From assembly GCA_964370965.1 (NCBI GenBank), contig CAYJLW010000037.1:1-42136 (forward strand): 42,136 nucleotides of DNA. The letters are read 5' to 3'. The notes below the pieces were generated by a model. It saw only the letters and a list, made by a program, of their open reading frames with translations, made no database searches and was not told where the DNA came from. A program made the position numbers and the translations under genes. Positions 1 through 8,780 of the stretch are shown here, piece after piece (position 1 is the first letter of the stretch; each line of letters opens with the position of its first letter). This stretch comes from CAYJLW01 sp964370965 (lineage in GTDB: Bacteria; Actinomycetota; Acidimicrobiia; UBA2766).

Positions 1-326
1 CTCGTCTCCACACAACGTGTCGTCGCCATGCTCATCGAACGTGTCGGCCAACACCCGCCCCGGATCCAACCGCTCTCCCCAGTCGGCGACGATTCCCTCG
101 ATCGGACAAATGCCGATTTCGACGAAGACCTCCGGGTAGTCCTGGCCGAAAGAGCACTGGACAAGCTCCCAGACGTCTCCCTCCTCCTCCGATAGCCAGG
201 CGCAGTCTCGGAACGATCCCGTTTGAACCCCTGGACAGTCAGGAACTCGCCGAGAACACCGTCGATGATACGGAAGATCCTCGACCGCTCGTCCCTATCC
301 AATTGGCACACACCCGCACACATCAT
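1..326 (-). pseudogene. Frame-broken immunity-like (DUF4304-like) gene, 3' end beyond window
   Basis: The minus strand from ATG 326 reads MMCAGVCQLDRDERSRIFRI and on to GFKRDRSETAP. From about position 198 the coding continues in another frame as WLSEEEGDVWELVQCSFGQ, then YPEVFVEIGI, and runs off the left edge. One base missing near 198-202 (after the ACT GCG CC stretch) would restore a continuous protein. The pattern of a GFKR core, a Trp, an LVQCS-type strand and a FVEIGI strand resembles the DUF4304 family as I recall it, often found beside toxin loci as immunity-like proteins. That assignment is by eye only. It lies 3' of the RHS gene and its lipoprotein on the same strand, as expected for an immunity gene left behind after a toxin tip was swapped. 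The break could be a real mutation or a sequencing error. No clear Shine-Dalgarno sequence precedes ATG 326. Confidence 0.5.
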
Positions 327-522
327 TGCCGAATTGGTGAACGCCGACGCTAGTACCTCGCTTCAATAGATACAGCGCCCCGCCTCGAACGAGGGCGCCC
401 AATTCGACGCGCCTGGACCCCCGCCCGCACACACCCGACGTCCTCATCACGTCGGCCTACTCGCCTTCTCAAAGATGAACATGACCACGCGCCCACCCGT
501 TCTTCCACCTCGGGAGGCCACG

Positions 523-597
523 TCAGATCCCCCCCTTGTCCTGATCATGCCGCCCGTGGGCGATGTAGGACACGGCCTGCTCGTCGACGTAGGCGTC
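523..597 (-). pseudogene. Orphan fragment of an RHS toxin tip (last ~25 codons)
   Basis: The minus-strand reading DAYVDEQAVSYIAHGR...QDKGGI, ending at a TGA (525-523), matches the extreme C-terminus of the RHS protein (AYIDRQAMAYIAAGR...QDEPGI) at about 14 of 24 positions. It has no start of its own and begins only ~50 bases after the stop of the intervening lipoprotein gene. It is therefore read as a displaced, truncated copy of a related toxin tip. A run of seven C (529-535 on +) sits just before the stop. Slipping one base there keeps the frame open to about 463 and gives a tail containing VVMFIFEKAS. That could be the original end, since the RHS protein ends IFGKG. Confidence 0.55.
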
Positions 598-647
598 ACC
601 CCCCGACCCCGAACGCCGGGTCAGGGCCGTTGGTCTCCGACCTCCGA

Positions 648-1118
648 TCAGCACCGGTTGTCGAGGTCCGCCTGCAGGTCGATCGTGAACTCGTGGCCGT
701 CCACGATCAGGGCCATAGCGCTCCCCCATCCCCCGAAATCCTTCACGAAGTCCTGGGCGCGACCCTTCGGTCCATACGGGCGGCCCGGACCGCTCGTGCG
801 CCATCCGAAACGAGGAGCGTTCCCCACGTACCACTGGATCACGTCGTCAATGCTGAGGGACGACTGGAACGTCTCCGAGACGGACGGGATCCCGTAGTCG
901 GATTCCGTCCCGTGGTCGCAACTCGTGTGTCTAATCGTCTCGACGTGTCTGCTTCCAGGGGGTAGCTCGTGGAGGACAGGGTCGTCGGCGAGCACGTCGA
1001 TCCGCTTCTTGAGCGTGGCCTCGTCGATCCGCGGAGGCGGCCGCTTCGGTCCGCAGGCGGGCACAACAGCGAGCAGCATCGCCAGCAAGAGCGCTGCGGG
1101 ACGAGATCTCATCCTCAT
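648..1118 (-). CDS. Lipoprotein directly downstream of the RHS gene, candidate immunity protein
   Basis: This encodes 156 residues starting MRMRSRPAALLLAMLLAV and then PAC: a basic n-region, a hydrophobic stretch and a lipobox-like Cys at about residue 22, so an exported, lipid-anchored protein. The mature part is acidic to neutral with no domain I recognise; visible features are HTSCDHGTESDYG, SIDDVIQWYVGNAPRFGWR and a C-terminal FTIDLQADLDNRC. The ATG overlaps the RHS stop codon (ATGA, 1115-1118), so it is probably translationally coupled to the toxin gene. Coupling right after an RHS C-terminal tip is the classical position of the cognate immunity gene, and a membrane-anchored immunity protein would suit a surface-acting or secreted toxin. 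Function is inferred from position alone. Confidence 0.75.
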   Translation of the reverse strand: MRMRSRPAALLLAMLLAVVPACGPKRPPPRIDEATLKKRIDVLADDPVLHELPPGSRHVETIRHTSCDHGTESDYGIPSVSETFQSSLSIDDVIQWYVGNAPRFGWRTSGPGRPYGPKGRAQDFVKDFGGWGSAMALIVDGHEFTIDLQADLDNRC

Positions 1119-4100
1119 CCCTTTCCGAAGATGCCGGGCTCATCTTGTTCCGTACGCCCGGCGGCGATGTAGGCCATGGCCTGTCGGTCGATGTACGCGC
1201 TCACGTCCGAAGGCGTGCCCACATACACCGTGGCAATGCCGATCTGGCGTCCCAGAGCGTTGTTGTGAAGCGCCATCCGCCGCGCGCCGTTCCCGGCGAA
1301 CTCCTCGTGAAGGGTGCCGACAGTGCGCGCGGTGGACGGCCCCAACGTGATGGTCATCCACGCGCTCCAAGCCAGGTGGCGGTAGGCGTCCGCCGTGCCA
1401 CGCCCCCTTATGGCCCCGAACCGCCCTCGCGTCATGGCGTCAGCGCGCCTCATCGCCCGAAACGCGAGTGCGCACGCACCCGCGCGAGGTACGCACCAAC
1501 GCTTCAGGGCATTGGAGGTCCGGCTGTCGCTCCCGCCCCGCGGCCCCCGCCGCCGTCTTCTTCGTGTCCCGTCGAGGTCGGTGTTGTTGACGGGGTCGGC
1601 GCAGACGTAGTCGTAGTCCCCGCAGGAACCCCCGGCGACGGGGTCCCGGCTGTAGAACCTGCCCAGGGCGGGGTCGTACTGCCTGGCACCCATCTCGGTC
1701 ACACCCAGGGTGGCGTCCACCCGGCGCTGCTGGGCGCCCAGCCAACCCCACTGCTGACCCGCCGCCCCCGAGGCCACGTTCCCGTACTCGTCATAGGACC
1801 ACGACCCGCTCAGCGTCCCCGCCGCGTCCGTGACCCCCACCACGTTCCCGTGGGGGTCGGCGAGGTAGTGACGGCCCCAGGTGTCGGCCACCAGACCGTC
1901 GGGGCCCCCCAGGTAGACGACGTACCAGTTCAACCACCACGAGAACCACGTGTTGTAGTCCCCCTCCACGACCACACGGTCCGAGCCGTCCTCGTAGCCG
2001 AACCTACGGTCCTGGGTCACGAACCCCCACGAGCTCGTCGTGCGCCGCACGAGACGCCCCAGGGGGTCCCGCTCGTAGTTGACGGTGGAGCCGTCCGCGA
2101 GACTCACCGAAACGAGCAGGTTCCGGGCGTCATACGTGTAGGTGCGCCCCTGGTAGGACTTCAGGTTCCCGCCCCCCACCACACCAGGGGTCTCGTCGTC
2201 GTAGGCCAACACGTCCCCGGCGCCCCCCGGGCACACGGTCGTGCCCGTGCGCAGCGCGACGAGACGACCCGTGGCGTCCGTGTCCTGACAGACCACCCCG
2301 GTCACCGCCGACCCGGTCCGGCGGGTGAGCCCGGTGCGGTTCGTCTCCGTGTCGAAGGCGTAGGTGCGGCTCGTGCCGTCCCCCGAGTCACTCGCCCGCT
2401 CCAGACGCCCCGCCGAGTCGTACGCGAAGCTGCGCACCCCCGCCGCAGTCGTCTCCGCGGCGACCTTGGCGTCCGGACGGTACGACAACCCCGTGGAGGT
2501 GAGCGGGGCGCCGTCCCCCGCCCGGGACCAGGACCTCGACGCCACCGACCCGTCCGTGTTCAGGCCCTGGACGAGACGCGGACCCGACACCGGCGACGGG
2601 AACGTCCGGCCCGACAGGCGGCCCCCCTCGTCGTAGGCGTAGTCCGCCGCCTGGCCCGCCCGCACCCAACGGACCACCCGCCCGAGACGGTCATAGCCGT
2701 AGGCCGTCGCCACATTCGAGTTCCACACGCTCGTCTTGGCCGTGAGCATCCCCGGCGCCCCCACACCCTGTGCGTCGACCCCGTCATACGCGTACGTCGT
2801 GGTCAACCCCAACGCGTCCGTGTGCGAAACGGCCCGCCCCAGGCGGTCGTACGTCCAGGCCAGCGTACGGCCCGAGAGGGCGTCGGTCATCCCCACCAGG
2901 TCCCCCGCCGCGTACGACGACGCGACCCGCTGGGCGGCGCTGCGGTCCCAGGGCTGGGACCACACCGCCCGGCCCCGGGCGTCATAACCCGCACACGACG
3001 ACCGCGACACCGCCCCGCTCCTCGACGTCACACCCAAGGGACGCCCCGCGGCGTCATACACCCAGGACTCGGTCTGCTCCCCCGGCCGGGACACCGAACG
3101 CAACGCCCCCGCCTGCGACGTCGACGTCGACGCCCCGCACACCGCGTCGCCCGCCCCCGGGGTCTCGCCCGCCCCCCAATAGGTGTACGTGGTCGTGTAC
3201 GCCGGGTCCCCCGCCACCCCCGTGCGGTGGTGCGCCGCGACACGCTCCGCGCTGAGCGCCGAGGTGTAGAGCGCCACCTCGTCGACGCGTCCGGGGAACC
3301 AGTGCTGGTCGTCGCTGGAACGCCCCCCGATGGTCGTGGGCCCGTTCGTGGGCGGGCCCCACACCCCGGGGAACACACCTGTGGCCTCCAACACCCCGTC
3401 GAGGTACAGGCGCAGGCCGGTGCCGTCCCAGGTCGCCGCCGCGTAGTACCAAGTGCCCGCCTCCAGGGTGCGGGTCGAGTCCACCCACTGCCACGCCGAC
3501 CCCACGTACACCCAGATCCGGAGCCGGTCCTCGGCCCCCTCGGGCTGAGCCAAGACGAACGCCCCCGGCCCCGTGTGCTCCCCCGAGGACACGACCGTGT
3601 GGCGCCCCCCGCCCACGGCCGTGGACGCCGGGTTGAACCACGCCTCCACCGAAAAAGACGACGCCCCGGCGAGCAGACCGCCGGCCACGCCCACCCGTCC
3701 CCCGGCACCGTCCAGACCCACCCCAGGGTTCGGGTCGCCCGCTACCGCACCCCTGCGGCCGCGGGTGACACCCCCGGCGTAGGCCCCGTGGCGTCCCGCC
3801 CCGGAGCTGTCCGCCGCGAGCGTGCCCGTGGGCTCCCCGAGGCGCCAGTACCCGGCCGGCGCATCGGCGAGGACCGTGGCCGCGTAGCGCAGCCCGCCCC
3901 CGGGCGACGTCTGGGTGAGGGGACGCCCCCAGGCGTCGTAGGTGGCGGTGGACACCAGCGTCTGGGTGGGCGCCCCCACCGTCGACACCGCCGTGCGCGT
4001 GCCGGAGGCCGCCCGGGCGAGCTCGGGGCGCTCCCCGTAGTCGCTGAAGGCGTGGGAGCCGTTGACGTCGACGGTTTCGGTGACCAGCCCGTAGCCGGGC

Positions 4101-7100
4101 GTGAGGACCGACTCGGGTACGACCGTCGTCATCCCTGCGGTGTCGGGCCCCCTGTAGGAGAGGACCGCCTGGGCGGGCCCGCCGGTGTCGTTCATCTCCA
4201 CCACGACCCGGTGCGCGCCCGCCGCCAACGGGTAGGCAGGCGAGGTCAGGACCTGGGGCGGGGAGTTCGTCCAGTCCTCGATCCAGCGGACACCGTCGAC
4301 GTAGACCCGGACCCCGTTGTCGAACGCCGCCTGCAACGTGTAGTCACCGCCCTGGGCCACCCAGAGGTACCCGGACCACCGCACCGAGAAGTTGTCCGCG
4401 TTCACGCCCGCGCGGGGCGCCCCCGCCCACTCCCCGGACGTGAAGTCCACGTTCGGGTCCGTGTACACCCCCGCACGACCGCCCGAGGCCGCCGAGAGGT
4501 CCTTGTTGTTGAAGTACGCCGCCCGCAGACCCCGCAGCCCGTACACGGACTGCGTCGTGGGTCGCGCCCCGCCCGGCGCCGCAGAACGGGGCCCGGTCAC
4601 GGTGGTGGGGTTCCCCTCGGCGTCGTACGCGTAGTCGCTCTGGCGCTCCAGGGGGTCCGCGGACTGGTAGGACTCCCGCGGGGTGCGCTCCAAGGTCTTC
4701 TGGTTGCGGACGTCCCACTCCGTGTGGGTCACGTTGGCGGACGCGTCCGTCACGTCGGTGGGCCGCCCCAGCGAGTCGAACGCGCTCCGTGTCGTGTAGG
4801 TGCCCGTGGGGTCCCAACCCGCCGCCCGAGGGCCCTTCACGTCGGTGTGGCCCGAGCCGTCCGCTCCGACGTCGTAGGCGAGGGTCGTGGTCAACCCCGC
4901 GATCTGGCAGGCGGGCCCGCTCGGCGTGTCCGAACAGGTGCCACTCAGCGGAGGGGCCACGACCCGCACGACACGGGGCGGGCTCTGGGTGTCGTAGGCG
5001 ACGAGCGCCCGGAAGTCCACGCCCACCACGCCCGTCGCAGGGTCCTTCTCGAAGGACGCCGCCGGGCGCAGCCCCCCCATCTTCCCGGCGGCGAACCCTG
5101 CCGAGGCCGGGTGGTACGAAAACCCCACGGACTCCTCGACGTCGCTGCCGGCGTAGTCGGTGACCTTCACGAGCCGGCCGTCGGCGTAGGCGACCAGGGT
5201 CCTGGTGCCGTCGGGATGAGACACGTCCTCCAGGAGGCCGTCGCTGTTGTAGGACAGCGTGACCTTGCGGGCCGTGGCGTCCCCGCACGTGGACTCGGTG
5301 GGCGGGCACACGAAGCGGAGGCGCGCCGCCACCCCGGCGGGCACCGACGTGTCGTACGTGTAGGACCACGAACGCGCCCCCGAGGTCGTGAAGCCGTCGT
5401 GGCGGGCCTGGGTGGGACGCCCCGCCGAGTCGAACTCCATGACGGTGCCGTCGGCCTCGCTCAGGGTCCAGGTGTTGTCCCCGTTCTGGGACAACACCCC
5501 GTACTCCCCCGCCGGCGGCGCCGTCTGTGTGACCCGCCCGAGCGCGTCACGGACGACGCTGTAGAGGTGGCGGCGCCCCGACGAGTCGGTGAGCAGTACC
5601 GCGCCGCGGTCGCTGCGGTCCTCGAGGCGGGCGTAGCCCGCTCCGCCGCCGTCGAGGTCCACCGAGGAGGACCAGCCCGCCGGGAGCGCCCCCGCACCGG
5701 GCACGAAGTACGTCGGGGCGACCCAGGCCGCCGGGTCCTGGCCCACGGGAGCCTCGGGCACGCCCGAGCCCGCCCAGCCCAGCCTGATCGACGCCGCCCC
5801 CGAAGTGTGGCCGTACTCGACCCTGACCGGGTAGCGCGTCCCCCCGGCGAGGGCCACCGGCGCCGACGTGGCGCACTCGGCCTCCAGGGGCAGGGCCAGG
5901 ACTTGCTCGCCGGGCTCGTACGTGCCGTTGCGGTCCAGGTCCAAGGAGAGACCCGCGTTGCGGATCCCCAAGGGGGAACAGAGGGTGAAGCGGTAGTCCG
6001 ACGCCGTCGCCGGGGCCGCCAGGTTCCCCAGCCAGCGCACGCCGAAGGACGTCGTCAGGGACGCCTGCGGCGTGCCCGTGCCCCAGTCGAAGTTCACCTG
6101 CGCGTCACGCCGGGAGAACCCCGGGGCGCCCGTGTTGCCCACATACCCCGGGAAGTACTGGGCGTCGAGGCCGACGTCGTCGCCGGCCTGGGAGTTGTAG
6201 GACAGGCTCACGCCCGCCGGACCCGCCGGCGACGGAGTACTGGGGCCGGGCACGTCCACCACCATGTTCCCGTTCGAGAGGTTCACCGACGCCGACACGC
6301 CCTTGCCCACCGAGAACGACGTGTACGGGTTGTGGCCCACGGCCCCCAACCGGCGCACACTCGTCGTGAACGACCGCCGCCAGAGCGCCCGCGTGCGGTA
6401 CCAGCGCCCCTGGGAGTCCCGGCAGCCGTCCTGGACCCACGCCTGCCAGTAGTACGTCGCCTCATCCGTGAGGAGCCCCTCGGGCACCTCCCAGGACGGC
6501 GCCGCCTGCCAGCCCGAGTCGATCACGGACCCCGAGCTCGCGTCGGCACCCGTCGCCACCCGGAACAGGTACTTCACACCGTCGTCCGGGTTCCCCGGGT
6601 CGTCACACACCGAAGCCGGGGAGACCGGGTCCACCCCCAGCGTGGGACGCAGGGTCGCCACGCTCGCACCGTCGGCCACCGTCGTCGCCGCGGGCTGCGG
6701 CTGCGGCGGCGGCGTGCGCAACACCAGGTCGACGTGGGGTGTCGCCCAGTTCGCCCAACCCGCCACCGCCTGCGTGGAGTAGGCCGAACGCATGTGTACC
6801 GGCGGCGGGGAGATCTCGTAGGTGTACGAGTCCGTCTCGTCGGAGAGGCGGAAGCCGTACAGCGGTGTCCAAGCACCCAACCCCGCCGCCTCGCCCCGCA
6901 CGTAGCGCTCCACCGAAGCGCCCACGGGGAACACGTCCGTGACGTCCCCGCCGTTGAGAGGCCCGACCGTGACCGCCGTCGAGGCCCCCAGCCCTCCCCC
7001 AGAGAAGAGACCCTCGGGACCGGCCACGTCCGTCGTCGCGTCACCGACGTGGATCGTGTACGGGGCCACGACCGACGCGTCCCCCCGCACACGGACGTAC

Positions 7101-8431
7101 AGGTTCGCGTCCACGGACTTGCCCGCAAGAGCCGGGTTGGAGAAGTCGAACTTCAGCAGCGCCTCGGCGCTCGACGGCGGCGTCGACACCCCGTCGAGCC
7201 CGTAGGCGACCTCGCCGTCGCTGCCGTCGCTCGTCCACCACGGATGCACGCACGAGTAGAAGATCTGGCCCATCCCCGCGTCGAGGTCACACCACGACGC
7301 CGCCGTCCAGTTCGCGGTCGTGTTCATCGACACGTCCGGATCCACGACAACGGGATAGTTCAGGCCCCCGACGTCCCCGGCGTCCAACGACACCCTCACC
7401 GCCGAGACGTCGGACGACAACTCCGTGACGACACCCATGCGTCTCGCCGCACGCAGGCGCAAGCCCCCCACCGCGACCGGTGTGTCCCGGGCCGCACCGC
7501 CGGCGAGGCGCGCCACCACCGCCCCGGACGCGTCGACGACCTCCAGCCCCGAGGCCGCCGGGCGGGGAACGAGACCCCCGCCCGTGCGCAGGTCGAAGTC
7601 GAAAGACGTCGCCCCCGGCCCCTCCAGCGTGATCGTCTCGGTGACCCCCGTGCTCGTCACCGCGTAGGCGAGCGTCGTACCCGCCCCGAACGCCCCCGGG
7701 TACTCGACACGGTTCGGGCCCACCACCACCGGCGCCACATCCGGCGCGTCCTTCGGCGCGAACCCGAACACGCCGGGCCCGGACGTGATCTCGACGCCCC
7801 CGGCGCGCAAAGGCCCGAACGCCGCCCGCCAGGCGTTCGCCCCGCTCACGAGCCACCCCGGCCGCCCCCCGTCCGGAACCACCCGCGTGTCGACCTCCTC
7901 CCAGCGCCCGCCACGCAGGAAATGCACAGGGCCCCCGAACGCCCGCACGACCTCGGTGCCGTCGGCCCGCCGGAACAGCTTCTGCGTCTCCGTGCGGCCT
8001 CCGATGTCCTCGGTCGCGTCACCCACGACGTCCACAGGGGTCAAAGGCACCACGCTCGCCGCGGGGCCCTCGGCACGCCCCCCCGTCGGCGGAAGGGGGA
8101 CGTCGGCACCGGTGCGCCCAGACCCGGGACCGGGGGAACCCCCGGGAACCGGCCGCGACGACCCCGCGGAACCCGACCCCGGAGCCTCCCGCCCGCCGCC
8201 ACCACCGGCCCACACACCGGCGACCCCGCCCGCCAAGCCCCTCGCCGCCCGGGCCACCGCCGATACCGCACGGCCGACAACGGCCGGGACCCCCAACGGC
8301 TCAGAAGCGGCCGCCGCCCCGCCCATGTCGGCAGTCAGGACCGCCACACACACACACACACACACACACCATGATTCGCGCCAGGCGCGCGGACCTGCGA
8401 GAGGAAGAACGAACGTGTCCCACCGAAGCAC
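1115..8431 (-). CDS. Giant secreted RHS/YD-repeat protein with PA14, LamG and a C-terminal toxin-like tip
   Basis: An RHS-family polymorphic toxin or cell-surface protein. In order along the coding strand: a low-complexity Gly/Pro N-terminus; a beta-rich region with an LKFDFSNPALAGKSVDANLYV segment of DNRLRE type (about 7190-6800); a PA14-like module starting GLDAQYFPGYVG (about 6190-5745); YD repeats; a second PA14-like module starting GLRAAYFNNKDLS (4545-4130); a LamG-like module starting YWRLGEPTG (3870-3290); more YD repeats; and the RHS core end GARQYDPALGRFYSRDPVA (about 1690). After DLDGTRRRRRR comes a ~150-residue tip with DAYRHLAW, HEEFAGNGA and LHNNALGRQIG, a pattern I recall from the DUF6973 group of toxin tips. 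The frame is open upstream to GTG 8689, inside tandem repeats. I chose GTG 8431 because it puts a signal-like hydrophobic run near the N-terminus; this start is uncertain. A lipoprotein gene overlaps its stop. Confidence 0.85.
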   Translation of the reverse strand: MLRWDTFVLPLAGPRAWRESWCVCVCVCVAVLTADMGGAAAASEPLGVPAVVGRAVSAVARAARGLAGGVAGVWAGGGGGREAPGSGSAGSSRPVPGGSPGPGSGRTGADVPLPPTGGRAEGPAASVVPLTPVDVVGDATEDIGGRTETQKLFRRADGTEVVRAFGGPVHFLRGGRWEEVDTRVVPDGGRPGWLVSGANAWRAAFGPLRAGGVEITSGPGVFGFAPKDAPDVAPVVVGPNRVEYPGAFGAGTTLAYAVTSTGVTETITLEGPGATSFDFDLRTGGGLVPRPAASGLEVVDASGAVVARLAGGAARDTPVAVGGLRLRAARRMGVVTELSSDVSAVRVSLDAGDVGGLNYPVVVDPDVSMNTTANWTAASWCDLDAGMGQIFYSCVHPWWTSDGSDGEVAYGLDGVSTPPSSAEALLKFDFSNPALAGKSVDANLYVRVRGDASVVAPYTIHVGDATTDVAGPEGLFSGGGLGASTAVTVGPLNGGDVTDVFPVGASVERYVRGEAAGLGAWTPLYGFRLSDETDSYTYEISPPPVHMRSAYSTQAVAGWANWATPHVDLVLRTPPPQPQPAATTVADGASVATLRPTLGVDPVSPASVCDDPGNPDDGVKYLFRVATGADASSGSVIDSGWQAAPSWEVPEGLLTDEATYYWQAWVQDGCRDSQGRWYRTRALWRRSFTTSVRRLGAVGHNPYTSFSVGKGVSASVNLSNGNMVVDVPGPSTPSPAGPAGVSLSYNSQAGDDVGLDAQYFPGYVGNTGAPGFSRRDAQVNFDWGTGTPQASLTTSFGVRWLGNLAAPATASDYRFTLCSPLGIRNAGLSLDLDRNGTYEPGEQVLALPLEAECATSAPVALAGGTRYPVRVEYGHTSGAASIRLGWAGSGVPEAPVGQDPAAWVAPTYFVPGAGALPAGWSSSVDLDGGGAGYARLEDRSDRGAVLLTDSSGRRHLYSVVRDALGRVTQTAPPAGEYGVLSQNGDNTWTLSEADGTVMEFDSAGRPTQARHDGFTTSGARSWSYTYDTSVPAGVAARLRFVCPPTESTCGDATARKVTLSYNSDGLLEDVSHPDGTRTLVAYADGRLVKVTDYAGSDVEESVGFSYHPASAGFAAGKMGGLRPAASFEKDPATGVVGVDFRALVAYDTQSPPRVVRVVAPPLSGTCSDTPSGPACQIAGLTTTLAYDVGADGSGHTDVKGPRAAGWDPTGTYTTRSAFDSLGRPTDVTDASANVTHTEWDVRNQKTLERTPRESYQSADPLERQSDYAYDAEGNPTTVTGPRSAAPGGARPTTQSVYGLRGLRAAYFNNKDLSAASGGRAGVYTDPNVDFTSGEWAGAPRAGVNADNFSVRWSGYLWVAQGGDYTLQAAFDNGVRVYVDGVRWIEDWTNSPPQVLTSPAYPLAAGAHRVVVEMNDTGGPAQAVLSYRGPDTAGMTTVVPESVLTPGYGLVTETVDVNGSHAFSDYGERPELARAASGTRTAVSTVGAPTQTLVSTATYDAWGRPLTQTSPGGGLRYAATVLADAPAGYWRLGEPTGTLAADSSGAGRHGAYAGGVTRGRRGAVAGDPNPGVGLDGAGGRVGVAGGLLAGASSFSVEAWFNPASTAVGGGRHTVVSSGEHTGPGAFVLAQPEGAEDRLRIWVYVGSAWQWVDSTRTLEAGTWYYAAATWDGTGLRLYLDGVLEATGVFPGVWGPPTNGPTTIGGRSSDDQHWFPGRVDEVALYTSALSAERVAAHHRTGVAGDPAYTTTYTYWGAGETPGAGDAVCGASTSTSQAGALRSVSRPGEQTESWVYDAAGRPLGVTSRSGAVSRSSCAGYDARGRAVWSQPWDRSAAQRVASSYAAGDLVGMTDALSGRTLAWTYDRLGRAVSHTDALGLTTTYAYDGVDAQGVGAPGMLTAKTSVWNSNVATAYGYDRLGRVVRWVRAGQAADYAYDEGGRLSGRTFPSPVSGPRLVQGLNTDGSVASRSWSRAGDGAPLTSTGLSYRPDAKVAAETTAAGVRSFAYDSAGRLERASDSGDGTSRTYAFDTETNRTGLTRRTGSAVTGVVCQDTDATGRLVALRTGTTVCPGGAGDVLAYDDETPGVVGGGNLKSYQGRTYTYDARNLLVSVSLADGSTVNYERDPLGRLVRRTTSSWGFVTQDRRFGYEDGSDRVVVEGDYNTWFSWWLNWYVVYLGGPDGLVADTWGRHYLADPHGNVVGVTDAAGTLSGSWSYDEYGNVASGAAGQQWGWLGAQQRRVDATLGVTEMGARQYDPALGRFYSRDPVAGGSCGDYDYVCADPVNNTDLDGTRRRRRRGPRGGSDSRTSNALKRWCVPRAGACALAFRAMRRADAMTRGRFGAIRGRGTADAYRHLAWSAWMTITLGPSTARTVGTLHEEFAGNGARRMALHNNALGRQIGIATVYVGTPSDVSAYIDRQAMAYIAAGRTEQDEPGIFGKG
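8345..8368. repeat. (CA)12 dinucleotide microsatellite in the RHS signal region
   Basis: Twelve uninterrupted CA units on the plus strand, read as (TG)12 in the RHS gene and translated as alternating Cys-Val. It lies in the presumed signal-peptide core, just before AVLTADMGGAAAASEP. Immediately upstream on the coding strand is ATG 8372, which is out of the RHS frame with 12 units and would be in frame with 13. Gain or loss of a unit therefore changes which start can express the protein. Long perfect dinucleotide tracts stand out in DNA this rich in GC. Confidence 0.95.
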
Positions 8432-8660
8432 CCCCGGCTCGACATCTGGACCCACCCCAGGGCCGGGTCCCCAACCGCCGCCGACGCTAGACCCCCACCC
8501 GTAGGGCGTCAAGCACCCCGCCCCGACGAACCCTCCCCGCTGCCCCGAGGCGCGGGAACCCCCTACATGAAGTCGAAGTACTCGGCGCTCGAAGCGCTCC
8601 GGGTCACGTCGGGGCAAGCCGGCGCACCGCGTCGGAGGCCCACACCCCCCTTCGCCACTG

Positions 8661-8742
8661 CTCCGCACCTGGCGGCGCTCCTGTGACACCGCTCCGCACC
8701 TGGCGGCGCTCCTGTGACACCGCTCCGCACCTGGCGGCGCTC
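8661..8742. repeat. 31-bp tandem repeat between tadG-like and RHS genes
   Basis: The block CTCCGCACCTGGCGGCGCTC plus CTGTGACACCG repeats at 8661 and 8692, with a partial third copy at 8723 (20 bases), nearly identical. On the minus strand each unit contains AGGAGCGCCGCCAGGTG, an SD-like AGGAG followed at 9 bases by GTG. That makes start prediction for the downstream RHS gene unreliable. Positions 8432-8780 hold no convincing gene apart from this repeat. Confidence 0.9.
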
Positions 8743-8780
8743 CGCGTGCGCGTGAGCCTCTCGGGCCCTCACCGCTCGCG

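Noticed and set aside
1145..8374. A 2409-residue open frame on the plus strand opposite the RHS gene
   Set aside because: Arg/Pro/His-rich noise typical of the antisense of GC-rich coding DNA, with no domain or start signals; the minus-strand RHS gene explains the region.
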